Assembly (NCBI GenBank): GCA_017500935.1
Contig: JAFVXW010000048.1
Location: 1-64,000 of the forward strand
Source of the DNA: Lachnospiraceae bacterium
Lineage (GTDB): Bacteria > Bacillota > Clostridia > Lachnospirales > Lachnospiraceae
Direction of reading: 5' to 3'
DNA length: 64,000 nt
Below the pieces are notes generated by a model that had not been told where the DNA came from, searched no databases, and saw only the letters and a program-made list of their open reading frames with translations. How positions within the stretch are numbered: the stretch's first letter is position 1; the number at the start of each line of letters is the position of its first letter. Below, one piece after another: positions 43,501 through 51,996 of this stretch. Position numbers and translations under genes: made by a program.

Positions 43501-45227
43501 AGCTGGTATGGAAATCTGTGGAGGACGGCTATCTGGTAGGTTCCCGTGGTTCCGTAGGTTCCTCTTTGGTGGCATTTATGGCGGGTATTACGGAAGTAAA
43601 CTCTTTAAATGCCCATTACAGATGCCCTAAATGCCGCTATTATGATTTTGATTCCGAAGAAGTGCGGGCATTTTCCGGCAACGCCGGCTGTGACATGCCG
43701 GACAAAAACTGTCCTGTCTGCGGGGAACCGCTGCTTAAGGACGGATTTGATATCCCCTTTGAAACCTTCCTTGGATTTAAAGGTGACAAGGAACCGGATA
43801 TCGACCTTAACTTCTCCGGTGAGTATCAGAGTAAGGCACATAAATATACGGAAGTTATTTTCGGTGCAGGACAGACCTACCGCGCAGGAACCATCGGTAC
43901 GCTGGCAGATAAGACAGCCTTTGGTTATGTAAAAAATTACTTTGAAGAGCGCGGCAAAAAGAAGCGTAACTGTGAGATCGACCGCATCGTGCTTGGATGT
44001 ACCGGCGTGCGCCGCAGTACCGGACAGCATCCCGGCGGTATCGTTGTTTTGCCGGTGGGAGAGGATATCAACTCCTTTACGCCGGTGCAGCACCCTGCCA
44101 ACGATATGACAACAGACACGATCACCACCCATTTTGACTATCATTCCATTGACCATAACCTGTTAAAGCTTGACATTCTGGGACACGACGATCCGACCAT
44201 GATCCGTATGCTCCAGGATTTGACCGGTGTGGATCCTACCAAGATCCCGCTGGATGATCCGCAGGTTATGAGTCTGTTTCAGAATACCTCTGCGCTGGGG
44301 ATCACCCCGGATCAGATTGACGGCTGTCCGGTAGGCTCCATGGGTGTGCCGGAGTTTGGTACAGATTTCGTTATTCAGATGCTTCTGGATACCAAGCCCC
44401 AGAGCCTTTCTGACCTGATCCGTATTTCCGGTCTTGGTCACGGTACAGACGTATGGCTGGGCAATGCACAGACACTGATCCAGGAGGGAAAAGCGACCAT
44501 TTCCCAGGCAATCTGCTGTCGAGATGACATTATGATCTATCTGATCCATATGGGAATGGACCCCAGCTTATCCTTTACCATCATGGAAAGTGTACGTAAG
44601 GGCAAGGGCTTAAAACCGGAATGGGAAGAAGCCATGAAAGCCGCCAATGTCCCCGACTGGTATATCTGGTCCTGTAAAAAGATCAAGTACATGTTCCCCA
44701 AGGCACATGCGGCAGCGTATGTTGTAATGGCATGGAGAATCGCTTACTGGAAGGTGAATTATCCGCTTGCCTATTATGCGGCATTTTTCTCCATCCGCGC
44801 ATCAGCCTTTTCCTATGAGATCATGTGTCAGGGACGCGCACATCTGGACTCTGTTCTGGCGGATTACAAGCGCCGTTCCGATACTTTGACACAGAAAGAG
44901 CAGGCAACGATCAAGGATATGAAGCTTGTGCAGGAAATGTACGCCCGCGGCTTTGAATTTATGCCGATCGATCTGTTTAAGGCACATTCCCGCAACTTTC
45001 AGATCATCGACGGCAAGATCATGCCTTCCTTTAACAGCATTGACGGACTTGGCGAAAAAGCGGCAGATGCCATCGTAGAAGCTGCCAAGGACGGTCCGTT
45101 TTTATCCAAGGACGATTTCCGGGAGCGCTCCAAAGCTTCCAAAACAATTGTTGACCTTCTGGATTCCCTGGGAATCCTTGGAAATCTGCCGGAATCCAAT
45201 CAGATCAGTCTGTTTGACTTTATGTGA
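40593..45227 (+). CDS. polC: DNA polymerase III PolC-type alpha subunit
   Basis: 1544 aa, somewhat longer than typical PolC (about 1435). The order is an N-terminal domain, an Ala/Gln/Gly-rich linker (about 190-275), an OB domain, a PHP domain starting VELHCHTKMSDMDG (His418, His420) and a DEDDh proofreading exonuclease inserted in it (FDIETTG, Asp524, Glu526). The polymerase palm with zinc-binding C-rich segment (CPKCRYYDFDS ... CPVCGEPL) and EPDIDLNFSGEYQ follows. Main replicative polymerase of low-GC Gram-positives. Weak, distant ribosome site after ispG suggests coupled translation. Confidence 0.98.
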   Translation: MAKQFFDVFPGLKLDQTTQQLFKLVSVERVTATRQKDFVRVYIVCDRLIVKDTVLYVEKAIKDQLFAGCNIRIKIYEKFNLSAQYNPEKLLHIYYDSILTELQENSPVEYSLFKNAQITFPTERVMRLELADTVIAHEKSAEIVRILEKIFCERCGIMVDVQPSYLPPKENKHRAEGEIMMKRQVAQIAANAGADGSQQADASYEAYLASMGAQDAAMQAQAEVMQAQAAAEVPFEGGTVKAAPPAADKSAGDAAAQGNAGGKGDTKGGKEKFVRGENKGEYRRAVKKSDNPDVIYGRDFEEEPIPIEDIIGEMGEVVIRGKILKLETREIKNERTIVMFDVTDFSDTMKIKIFTLNEQLKEVLAEIKPGAFVKLKGISMMDKFDGDLTIGSIVGIKKIPDFTSTRMDHSVRKRVELHCHTKMSDMDGVSEAKDIVKRAYKWGHPAIAITDHGVVQSFPDANHVIDDLWKAEKTKRKENGDENPDKNDFFKVIYGCEGYLVDDLKEIVTGDKGQKLDDSYVVFDIETTGFSPVKNKIIEIGAVKVVQGKIVDRFSAFVNPHVPIPFRIEQLTGINDEMVMDAESIEAVLPQFIEFSKGCIFVAHNASFDMSFILENARQQGIAMEPTYVDTVGIARVLLPNQAKHTLDAVAKTLGVSLENHHRAVDDAEATAEFFVKMIPMLREQKCDSLADVNHMGDASADIIRRLPSYHIILLAKNDVGRVNLYSLVSESHLTYYSKQPRIPKSLLMKHREGLIIGSACEAGELYRAILDEKSDAEIARIVNFYDYLEIQPTGNNMFMITSDRIENVNSVEDIQNINRRIVHLGEQFNKPVVATCDVHFLDPADEVYRRIIMAGKGFKDADDQAPLYLRTTEEMLEEFQYLGSEKAEEVVITNTNFIADQVETISPVRPDKCPPVIPDSDKTLTDICYRKARELYGDDLPQIVVDRLEKELNSIIKNGFAVMYIIAQKLVWKSVEDGYLVGSRGSVGSSLVAFMAGITEVNSLNAHYRCPKCRYYDFDSEEVRAFSGNAGCDMPDKNCPVCGEPLLKDGFDIPFETFLGFKGDKEPDIDLNFSGEYQSKAHKYTEVIFGAGQTYRAGTIGTLADKTAFGYVKNYFEERGKKKRNCEIDRIVLGCTGVRRSTGQHPGGIVVLPVGEDINSFTPVQHPANDMTTDTITTHFDYHSIDHNLLKLDILGHDDPTMIRMLQDLTGVDPTKIPLDDPQVMSLFQNTSALGITPDQIDGCPVGSMGVPEFGTDFVIQMLLDTKPQSLSDLIRISGLGHGTDVWLGNAQTLIQEGKATISQAICCRDDIMIYLIHMGMDPSLSFTIMESVRKGKGLKPEWEEAMKAANVPDWYIWSCKKIKYMFPKAHAAAYVVMAWRIAYWKVNYPLAYYAAFFSIRASAFSYEIMCQGRAHLDSVLADYKRRSDTLTQKEQATIKDMKLVQEMYARGFEFMPIDLFKAHSRNFQIIDGKIMPSFNSIDGLGEKAADAIVEAAKDGPFLSKDDFRERSKASKTIVDLLDSLGILGNLPESNQISLFDFM

Positions 45228-45297
45228 CCGGATGCCGGAACGTTTGTCTGCAGCAGCGGACAGTGAAAAGAAATATGTAAAATCTTGAAAAAAATGC

Positions 45298-45326
45298 TTG
45301 CTTTTTTCGCCTGCATATTGTATAGT
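45298..45326 (+). promoter_or_regulatory. Promoter of tRNA-Glu
   Basis: TTGCTT (45298-45303), a 17-base spacer and TATAGT (45321-45326). Almost the same hexamers and flank (AAAATGCTTGCTTTTT) recur at 45657-45690. Confidence 0.65.
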
Positions 45327-45358
45327 AAACAAGTGCTAAGCGACAAAAGCAAGCATAT

Positions 45359-45430
45359 GGCTAGTTGGTCAAGGGGTCAAGACGTCGCCCTCTCACGGCG
45401 AAAACACGGGTTCGATTCCCGTACTAGCTG
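45359..45430 (+). tRNA. tRNA-Glu (anticodon CTC)
   Basis: 72 nt. Acceptor GGCTAGT pairs with ACTAGCT; the anticodon stem is CGCC/GGCG with loop CTCTCAC, giving anticodon CTC, which reads GAG. The T arm CACGGGTTCGATTCCCGT and discriminator G are typical of tRNA-Glu. No CCA is encoded; the next bases are TTA. Confidence 0.95.
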
Positions 45431-45434
45431 TTAA

Positions 45435-45450
45435 CTGTTAAATTTAACAG
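45435..45450. repeat. 16-bp perfect palindrome after the tRNA
   Basis: CTGTTAAATTTAACAG, five bases after the tRNA 3' end. Possibly a processing signal; no T-run follows. Confidence 0.6.
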
Positions 45451-45467
45451 CCCAACCCAAAAGAGTG

Positions 45468-45497
45468 TCACAGATGATCATCTGTGATATTTTTTTT
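45468..45497 (+). terminator. Terminator of the tRNA transcript
   Basis: A 20-bp perfect palindrome (TCACAGATGATCATCTGTGA, 45468-45487) followed by ATATTTTTTTT. Confidence 0.75.
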
Positions 45498-45535
45498 GTA
45501 CGATGGGAAACTCTGTTTCCCATCGTACAAAAAAA
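45491..45535. repeat. 20-bp perfect inverted repeat with 5-base loop
   Basis: TTTTTTTGTACGATGGGAAA (45491-45510), loop CTCTG, then its exact complement (45516-45535). Overlaps the T-run of the tRNA terminator. Resembles the element at 8634-8697 in design. Confidence 0.85.
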
Positions 45536-45542
45536 TATATAT

Positions 45543-45616
45543 GCGCACTCGCGCGCGCGGTAAATGTTGCCTTACGGCAACCACGCTCGGCGCAGAGTGT
45601 GCGCCAAGCGCACACT
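45543..45616. repeat. GC-rich compound hairpin region
   Basis: GTTGCC-TTAC-GGCAAC (45566-45581) and AGTGTGCGC-CAA-GCGCACACT (45596-45616) follow an alternating CG run (45551-45558). Together with the two repeats before it, this makes about 180 bases of nearly continuous hairpins without a gene. Confidence 0.7.
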
Positions 45617-45661
45617 TATCTGTTTTTTGTGATTGTGCTTTCAAAAAAACAGGAAAAATGC

Positions 45662-45690
45662 TTGCTTTTTGCGAAGTGGAATGCTATAGT
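45662..45690 (+). promoter_or_regulatory. Promoter of the rimP-nusA-infB operon
   Basis: TTGCTT (45662-45667), a 17-base spacer and TATAGT (45685-45690), matching the tRNA-Glu promoter in both hexamers and upstream flank. Confidence 0.65.
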
Positions 45691-45717
45691 AATAAGGAAG
45701 ATAAGGTGTACTAGAGT

Positions 45718-45744
45718 GGAGTGGGCAACAGCCCACTCTTCTTT
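45718..45744 (+). promoter_or_regulatory. Leader hairpin upstream of rimP
   Basis: GAGTGGGC-AACA-GCCCACTC followed by TTCTTTGTT looks like a weak terminator or attenuator between promoter and rimP. Confidence 0.5.
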
Positions 45745-45768
45745 GTTGTAAGAAAGGAAGGTGACGCA

Positions 45769-46233
45769 ATGGCAAAAAGAGACACATATGAAGCCAAAGC
45801 AGAGCTGCTTTTACTGCCGATCACAGAACGTTTCGGCGTTGAAATCTATGATGTTGAATATGTGAAAGAAGGCAGCGACTGGTATCTGAGAGCCTATATC
45901 GATAAGGAAGAGGGTGTCAATATCGGCGACTGTGAGAATGTGAGCAGAGCATTTTCTGATGCACTGGATGAAGCGGATTTCATTGAAGACGCTTATATTC
46001 TGGAGGTGAGTTCACCGGGACTTGGCCGTACACTGAAAAAAGATAAACATCTGGAAAAGAGCATTGGTGAGGAAGTGGAGATCAAGCTTTATAAGCCCAT
46101 CGACAAATGCAAGGAATTTTCCGGATTTTTAAAGAGTTTTGATGCAGGTACCATTACCATCGAAACAGAAAACGAAGATAAAACCTTTGACAGAAAAGAG
46201 ATTGCCTTAATCAGGCTGGCTTTGGATTTTTAA
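45769..46233 (+). CDS. rimP: Ribosome maturation factor
   Basis: 154 aa from ATG 45769, chosen for the AAGGAAGG site; longer frames run into the leader hairpin. YDVEYVKEGSDWYLRAYIDK, CENVSRAFSDALDEADFI and LEVSSPGLGRTLK are RimP signatures. Needed for 30S subunit maturation. First gene of the classical nusA-infB operon. Confidence 0.95.
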   Translation: MAKRDTYEAKAELLLLPITERFGVEIYDVEYVKEGSDWYLRAYIDKEEGVNIGDCENVSRAFSDALDEADFIEDAYILEVSSPGLGRTLKKDKHLEKSIGEEVEIKLYKPIDKCKEFSGFLKSFDAGTITIETENEDKTFDRKEIALIRLALDF

Positions 46234-46246
46234 TTAGGAGGATGAA

Positions 46247-47371
46247 ATGAACAAAGAATTAAAGGAAGCACTGGACATTCTGGAAAAAGAGAAAGAGATC
46301 AGCAAGGAAACGCTGTTTGAAGCGATTGAGAATTCCCTGATCACTGCCTGCAAGCAGCACTTTGGCAAGGCAGACAATGTTAAGGTTGAAATCGACCGCG
46401 ATACCTGTGACTTCTTATGTTATGCAGAAAAGGAAGTAGTTCCCATGCTGGAAGATGTGGAAGATGACTGTCTCCAGATTGCCTTTGAAGATGCAAAACA
46501 GTTGTCCAAGCGCGCATGTGTAGGCGATATCATCCGTGTTGAGATCAAATCCAAAGAGTTTGGCCGTATTGCAACCCAGAATGCAAAGAACGTAATTCTG
46601 CAGAAGATCCGTGAAGAAGAAAGAAGCGTTGTATACAACCAGTATTTCGAGAAGGAAAAGGATGTTGTGACCGGCGTGGTACAGCGTTATCTTGGCCGCA
46701 ACATCAGCATCAATCTGGGTAAGGCAGATGCTATCTTAAATGAGACCGAGCAGGTAAAAGGCGAAGTATTTAAGCCTACTGAACGTATCAAAGTTTATAT
46801 TCTTGAAGTAAAGAACACTCCCAAGGGCCCCCGCATTCTGGTAAGCCGTACACATCCCGAACTGGTAAAGCGTCTGTTTGAATCCGAAGTGACCGAAATC
46901 AAAGACGGTACTGTAGAGATCAAGAGCATTGCCAGAGAAGCAGGCAGCAGAACCAAGATCGCTGTATGGTCCACCAACCCCAATGTTGACGCTGTAGGCG
47001 CATGCGTTGGTATGAACGGTTCCAGAGTAAACGCGATCGTTGATGAGCTGCGCGGCGAAAAGATCGACATCGTAAACTGGGATGAAAACCCCGGCAACCT
47101 GATCCAGAACGCGCTGTCTCCCGCCAAGATCGTGGCTGTATTTGCAGATCCCGATGAAAAGACTGCCAAGGTTGTAGTTCCGGACTATCAGCTGTCTCTT
47201 GCAATCGGCAAGGAAGGTCAGAATGCACGTCTTGCTGCAAGACTGACCGGCTACAAGATCGATATCAAGAGTGAGACTCAGGCAAAGGATGCACCTGGCT
47301 TCCGTTACGAAGACTACATCGATGAATATGATGAAGAGTACGAGGAAGACTACGAGGAATACAATGAATAA
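46247..47371 (+). CDS. nusA: Transcription termination/antitermination factor NusA
   Basis: 374 aa: N-terminal RNA-polymerase-binding domain, S1 domain (VVTGVVQRYLGRNISINLG), and two KH domains (EAGSRTKIAVWS and LAIGKEGQNARLAARLTGYK). The C-terminus is a short acidic tail (DEYDEEYEEDYEEYNE) as in other Bacillota, without the extra acidic repeats of enterobacteria. Overlaps ylxR. Confidence 0.97.
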   Translation: MNKELKEALDILEKEKEISKETLFEAIENSLITACKQHFGKADNVKVEIDRDTCDFLCYAEKEVVPMLEDVEDDCLQIAFEDAKQLSKRACVGDIIRVEIKSKEFGRIATQNAKNVILQKIREEERSVVYNQYFEKEKDVVTGVVQRYLGRNISINLGKADAILNETEQVKGEVFKPTERIKVYILEVKNTPKGPRILVSRTHPELVKRLFESEVTEIKDGTVEIKSIAREAGSRTKIAVWSTNPNVDAVGACVGMNGSRVNAIVDELRGEKIDIVNWDENPGNLIQNALSPAKIVAVFADPDEKTAKVVVPDYQLSLAIGKEGQNARLAARLTGYKIDIKSETQAKDAPGFRYEDYIDEYDEEYEEDYEEYNE

Positions 47372-47636
47372 GAAAATTCCGATGAGACAGTGTGTCGGCT
47401 GCGGTGAAATGAAGAGCAAAAAGGAAATGATGCGTGTTCTCAAAACACCCGAAGGCCCCATTGTCCTGGATGTAACAGGAAGAAAGAATGGGAGAGGCGC
47501 CTATCTTTGTCAGACACTGGACTGCTTAAAGGCAGCCAGAAAAAACAAAGGTCTGGAGCGCTCCTTTAAGATGAATATTCCAGAAGAAGTTTATGACAGC
47601 CTGGAGAAGGAGTTTGGAGAGAGTGAAACCGAATAA
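47364..47636 (+). CDS. ylxR: YlxR family RNA-binding protein
   Basis: 90 aa from ATG 47364, overlapping the nusA stop by eight bases. MRQCVGCGEMKSKKEMMRVL and GRKNGRGAYLCQTLDCL are the DUF448 signature with a CxxC. Known neighbour of nusA and infB in Bacillota; reported to bind RNA. Confidence 0.95.
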   Translation: MNKKIPMRQCVGCGEMKSKKEMMRVLKTPEGPIVLDVTGRKNGRGAYLCQTLDCLKAARKNKGLERSFKMNIPEEVYDSLEKEFGESETE

Positions 47637-47964
47637 AGTGTTATCCCTTTTGGGACTCGCGACCAAGGCAGGACGTGTGGCAAGCGGCGAGTTTATGACA
47701 GAGAATGCCATTAAAGATGGCTCTGCCGCCCTTGTGATCATCGGATGTGATGCATCTGCCAACACGACCAAGAAGTTTCGCGATATGTGTGCATTTTATG
47801 AAGTGCCTTGTTTTTCCTATTCAGATAAGGAAGGACTCGGGCATGCGATTGGGAAAGAAATGCGCGCGTCTCTTGCAGTAACGGATGAAGGCTTTGCAAA
47901 AAGTTTAAAAAAGCTTCTGGAAGCGACTGTTGTTGAGACGGAGGTATCTGAATGGCAAAAATAA
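47623..47964 (+). CDS. ylxQ: L7Ae-family ribosomal protein YlxQ
   Basis: 113 aa from GTG 47623 (AAGGAG ten bases upstream), overlapping ylx[21 protein letters not shown] and [17 protein letters not shown] are L7Ae/L30e motifs that bind kink-turn RNA. Extended C-terminus overlaps the infB start by 13 bases. Confidence 0.92.
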   Translation: MKPNKVLSLLGLATKAGRVASGEFMTENAIKDGSAALVIIGCDASANTTKKFRDMCAFYEVPCFSYSDKEGLGHAIGKEMRASLAVTDEGFAKSLKKLLEATVVETEVSEWQK

Positions 47965-50900
47965 AAGTACATGAACTCGCTAAAGAGTTGGACATAAAAA
48001 GCAAAGACATCATTGGTTTTTTACAGGAGAAAGGTGTGGAAGTAAAAGCCGCCCAGAGTTCTGTGGAAGACGATGCTGTTGAATGGGTGAGAAAAAAATT
48101 TGGAGCAGCAAAGCCTGCAGTACAGCCTGAAAAAGCAGAGACTGCAAAAGCAGAAGTGCCTAAGGCAGAGCCTGTAAAAGCGGAAGCTCCCAAGGCAGAA
48201 GCTCCCAAGGCGGAAGCACCCAAAGCAGAAGCGGCCAAAGCAGAAGCGGCTGCAGAAAATGCAGAGAATTCTGCAGCGCATCCCCAGAAAAAAGCAAAAA
48301 CCATCATTGTTCTTAACAATCCCCAGAACAGCCGCATGAACCAGAACCGCGGCGGGAATGACAGAAGAAACAACGGCGGCAATAATAACCGTCAGGGAAG
48401 CTATCAGGCCGGCGGAAAGACTGGCAGCTATAACGCAGGTTCCGGCTACAATGCAGGCGGCAATTACAGCAGCCAGGGCGGATATAATGCAGGTTCCGGA
48501 CGGAATCATAACGCAAACAGCGGTAATAGCCGGAATGCTTCCGGAAATACTAACAACAGCGCAGGACGCAGCAATGCAGCAAATCCCCGTTATGAGAGCA
48601 GACCGCTGATCAAACCTTTGACCAGACCCACACAGCCGCAGATGCAGGATGAAAAGCTTTTAAGCATCGAGCGTGCGGCTAAGGCGGCACTGGAAAGAGA
48701 AGCAGCTGCACAGGCAGCGGCCGAAAAAGCAGCAGCAGAAAAAGCAGCACAGGAAGCGGCAGCAAAGGCTTTGGCTGAAAGGGAAGCGGCTGAGGCAGCA
48801 GCAAGGGAAGCAGCTGCGAAAGAAGATGCAGAAAAAGCAGCACAGGAAGCCGCTGCAAAGGCTGCGCAGCAGGCGGCAGTGATTGAAGCACAGACAAAAG
48901 AAGATGGCGGTGCTCGGGCAGAGCGCGTAGAGAGGGTAGAGACGGACAACAGCAGTATGGCGGAGAACCGGAACGAAAGAACAAATCAGAATAACAGAAA
49001 TGATCAGCCCAGACGTGAGGGCAGAAATGATCAGAATCGCGGTGAACGCGGCGAAAACAGAGGCTACGGCGCAAGAGACGGCCAGAACCGTGGCGATAAC
49101 AGAAACCATGGGCCCAGAGACGGCGCAAGAGACGGTCAGAATCGCGGCGAACGCAGTGAGAACAGAGGCTATGGTTCCAGAGATGGACAAAGAGACGGTG
49201 CAAACCGCGGTGAACGCAGTGAAAACAGAGGTTATGGCGCAAGAGACGGTGCAAACCGTAGTGAGCGCAGCGAAAACAGAGGTGCTGGTTATGGACAGAA
49301 CAGAAATAATCAGAACAGAGACGGTCAGAGCAGAGACGGACAAAACAGAGACGGTCAGAACAGAGGCTTTAACCGTGACAACAACCGCGACAACAGAGGC
49401 GCAAGACCCGGCCAGGACAGAAACCAGGGCGACGGACAGCGCAGAGAAAATCGTGGCGGTTTTGACGGCGGTGCAAGATCTGATCAGGGCTTTAATCGCT
49501 CTGCGGGCGGCAATGCAGGTCCTGGCCGTGGTCCGGCGGGTGGCGGACGCCCTGTGTCAGGCGATGGAAGGCAGAACCCTAACGGCAGAAAGCCGGCTCC
49601 GTCTAAAGGCTTTGCGGCAGAAGCTGCTCCGACAAAGGACAACGAAAAGAGAAGAGAAGACAGAAGAGTAGTCAATCAGCAGGAAAAAGACCGTAAGTCC
49701 AAAAAGGATGCGATCTATGAAGAGGATGGCAACTCCAAATTAAAGAATACCAAAAAAGCAGGACGCTTTATCAAGCCCGAACCTAAGGTTGAAGAGCCCG
49801 AAGAGGCAATCAAGACGATCAGTGTTGGTGATTCCATCACTTTGAAGGAACTGGCTGAAAAGATGAAGATGCAGCCGGCAGCGATCATCAAGAAACTGTT
49901 CATGCAGGGCAAGATCGTTACTGTTAACCAGGAACTTTCCTATGAAGATGCTGAAAATATCGCAATTGAATTCGACATCATGTGCGAAAAGGAAGAAAAG
50001 ATCGACAAGATCGAAGAACTTCTGAAAGAGGATGAAGAAAACGAAGACGATATGATCACCAGACCTCCGGTAATCTGTGTTATGGGTCACGTTGACCACG
50101 GTAAAACATCCCTTCTGGATGCAATCCGTAAGACCAATGTAACAGACCGTGAGGCAGGCGGTATTACCCAGCACATCGGTGCGTATACCGTATCCATCAA
50201 CGGACAGAAGATTACCTTCCTTGATACTCCCGGCCATGAAGCATTCACCGCAATGCGTATGCGCGGTGCAAGCTCCACTGATATCGCGGTACTGGTGGTT
50301 GCAGCAGACGACGGTGTAATGCCTCAGACTGTAGAGGCGATCAGCCATGCAAAGGCAGCAGGCGTTGAAGTCATCGTTGCAGTCAACAAGATCGATAAGC
50401 CTGCAGCAAACATTGAACGTGTAAAACAGGAACTGACCGAATACGGTCTGATCGCAGAAGACTGGGGCGGCAGCACTGTATTTGCACCGGTTTCCGCAAA
50501 GACCGGCGAAGGTATCACAGACCTTCTGGAAATGATCCTTCTTACTGCAGAAGTGCTTGAACTGAAGGCAAATCCCAACAGAAGAGCAAGAGGTCTTGTA
50601 ATCGAAGCTGAGCTGGATAAGGGACGCGGACCTGTAGCCAGAGTGCTTGTTCAGAAGGGTACTCTGCATGTGGGTGACTTTATTTCCGCAGGCGCAAGCA
50701 GCGGTAAAGTACGTGCGATGATCGACGATAAGGGCAGAAGAGTCAAAGAAGCAACGCCTTCCACTCCTGTCGAGATCCTTGGTCTTTCCGATGTTCCCAA
50801 TGCAGGTGAAGTATTCCTGGCGCATGAAAGCGATAAGGAAGCAAAATCCTATGCAGAAGCTTTCGTAGAACAGAACAAGGAAAGAAAACTCGAAGAAACA

Positions 50901-51560
50901 AAGAGCAAGATGTCCTTAGACGACCTGTTCAGCCAGATCCAGGAAGGCAACTTAAAGGAACTGAACCTGATCGTCAAGGCAGATGTACAGGGTTCTGTAG
51001 AAGCGGTAAAACAGAGTCTGCTGAAGCTTTCCAACGAAGAAGTTGTTGTAAAATGCATCCATGGCGGCGTAGGTGCCATCAACGAATCCGACGTAAGCCT
51101 GGCAAGCGCTTCCAATGCGATCATCATCGGTTTCAACGTGCGTCCTGATGCAACTGCCAAGGCAACAGCAGAACAGGAAGGCGTAGACGTGCGTCTCTAC
51201 AGAGTCATCTATCAGGCGATCGAAGATATTGAAGCAGCTATGAAGGGTATGCTCGATCCTGTCTTTGAAGAAAAGGTGATCGGTCATGCGGAAGTTCGTC
51301 AGATCTTCAGAGCATCTGCAATCGGTAATATCGCAGGTTCCTATATCCTGGACGGTATGTTCCAGAGAAACTGCAAGGTTCGTATTACCAGAGAAGGCGA
51401 GCAGATCTACGAAGGCACTCTTGCATCCTTAAAGCGTTTCAAAGACGATGTGAAGGAAGTAAAAGCCGGATTTGAGTGCGGTCTGGTATTTGATGGCTTT
51501 GACAAGATGCAGGAACTGGATATTGTAGAAGCTTATATTATGGTAGAAGTACCCCGCTAA
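47952..51560 (+). CDS. infB: Translation initiation factor IF-2 with very long low-complexity N-terminus
   Basis: 1202 aa, far longer than B. subtilis IF-2 (about 716). The layout is the IF2-N domain ([20 protein letters not shown]), Lys/Ala/Glu repeats (about 58-106), Gly/Asn-rich and Ala-rich helical parts, and Arg-Gly-Asp-Asn repeats (about 365-505). A second IF2-N follows ([20 protein letters not shown]). The GTPase has GHVDHGKTS (712-720), DTPGHEAF and NKID, then domains II-IV. It delivers initiator tRNA to the 30S subunit. Confidence 0.97.
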   Translation: MAKIKVHELAKELDIKSKDIIGFLQEKGVEVKAAQSSVEDDAVEWVRKKFGAAKPAVQPEKAETAKAEVPKAEPVKAEAPKAEAPKAEAPKAEAAKAEAAAENAENSAAHPQKKAKTIIVLNNPQNSRMNQNRGGNDRRNNGGNNNRQGSYQAGGKTGSYNAGSGYNAGGNYSSQGGYNAGSGRNHNANSGNSRNASGNTNNSAGRSNAANPRYESRPLIKPLTRPTQPQMQDEKLLSIERAAKAALEREAAAQAAAEKAAAEKAAQEAAAKALAEREAAEAAAREAAAKEDAEKAAQEAAAKAAQQAAVIEAQTKEDGGARAERVERVETDNSSMAENRNERTNQNNRNDQPRREGRNDQNRGERGENRGYGARDGQNRGDNRNHGPRDGARDGQNRGERSENRGYGSRDGQRDGANRGERSENRGYGARDGANRSERSENRGAGYGQNRNNQNRDGQSRDGQNRDGQNRGFNRDNNRDNRGARPGQDRNQGDGQRRENRGGFDGGARSDQGFNRSAGGNAGPGRGPAGGGRPVSGDGRQNPNGRKPAPSKGFAAEAAPTKDNEKRREDRRVVNQQEKDRKSKKDAIYEEDGNSKLKNTKKAGRFIKPEPKVEEPEEAIKTISVGDSITLKELAEKMKMQPAAIIKKLFMQGKIVTVNQELSYEDAENIAIEFDIMCEKEEKIDKIEELLKEDEENEDDMITRPPVICVMGHVDHGKTSLLDAIRKTNVTDREAGGITQHIGAYTVSINGQKITFLDTPGHEAFTAMRMRGASSTDIAVLVVAADDGVMPQTVEAISHAKAAGVEVIVAVNKIDKPAANIERVKQELTEYGLIAEDWGGSTVFAPVSAKTGEGITDLLEMILLTAEVLELKANPNRRARGLVIEAELDKGRGPVARVLVQKGTLHVGDFISAGASSGKVRAMIDDKGRRVKEATPSTPVEILGLSDVPNAGEVFLAHESDKEAKSYAEAFVEQNKERKLEETKSKMSLDDLFSQIQEGNLKELNLIVKADVQGSVEAVKQSLLKLSNEEVVVKCIHGGVGAINESDVSLASASNAIIIGFNVRPDATAKATAEQEGVDVRLYRVIYQAIEDIEAAMKGMLDPVFEEKVIGHAEVRQIFRASAIGNIAGSYILDGMFQRNCKVRITREGEQIYEGTLASLKRFKDDVKEVKAGFECGLVFDGFDKMQELDIVEAYIMVEVPR
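49055..49460 (+). repeat. Repetitive tract inside infB encoding Arg-Gly-Asp-Asn repeats
   Basis: Imperfect units built from [17 protein letters not shown] and shorter NRDGQ copies. The DNA repeats are in frame multiples, so length can vary without frameshift. Confidence 0.85.
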
Positions 51561-51579
51561 TCGTTTGAAAGGGTAATTT

Positions 51580-51996
51580 ATGAGAAAAAACAGTGTAAAA
51601 AACAGCAGGATCAACGGCGAAGTGCAGCGTGTTTTAGCTGAGGTAATCCGGGGAGAGATCAAAGATCCTCGGATCTCCCCTATGACCAGCGTGGTTGCAG
51701 TGGAAGTGGCTCCTGATCTGAAAAACTGCAAGGCATATATCAGTGTGCTGGGGAACGAAGAAGCGCAGAAAGATACACTGGCAGGTTTAAGAAGTGCAGA
51801 AGGTTTTATCCGTACCAGACTTGCCAAGGCAGTGAACCTGCGCAATACCCCTCAGCTGCACTTTGTAATTGATCAGTCCATCGCATACGGTGTAAACATG
51901 TCCAGACGTATCGATGAAGTAATGGCTGATCAGAATGCAAAAAAAGGTGAGGATGTGGAACATGAGGATCTTGGAGGAACTGAAGGGGAGCAGTAA
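51580..51996 (+). CDS. rbfA: Ribosome-binding factor A
   Basis: 138 aa. INGEVQRVLAEVIRGEIKDP, RISPMTSVVAVEVAPDLKNC and RTRLAKAVNLRNTPQLHFVI are RbfA motifs. Cold-shock-linked 30S maturation factor. The C-terminal acidic tail overlaps the nrnA start. Confidence 0.96.
   Translation: MRKNSVKNSRINGEVQRVLAEVIRGEIKDPRISPMTSVVAVEVAPDLKNCKAYISVLGNEEAQKDTLAGLRSAEGFIRTRLAKAVNLRNTPQLHFVIDQSIAYGVNMSRRIDEVMADQNAKKGEDVEHEDLGGTEGEQ

Noticed and set aside
48990..49460. Short regular DNA repeats that could look like a CRISPR array
   Set aside because: Repeats are in frame within infB, have no spacers of constant length and encode an Arg-Gly-Asn-Asp tract.
49740..50825. 361-aa minus-strand frame inside infB
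   Set aside because: Antisense shadow of the IF-2 GTPase region, which is strongly conserved in the sense frame.
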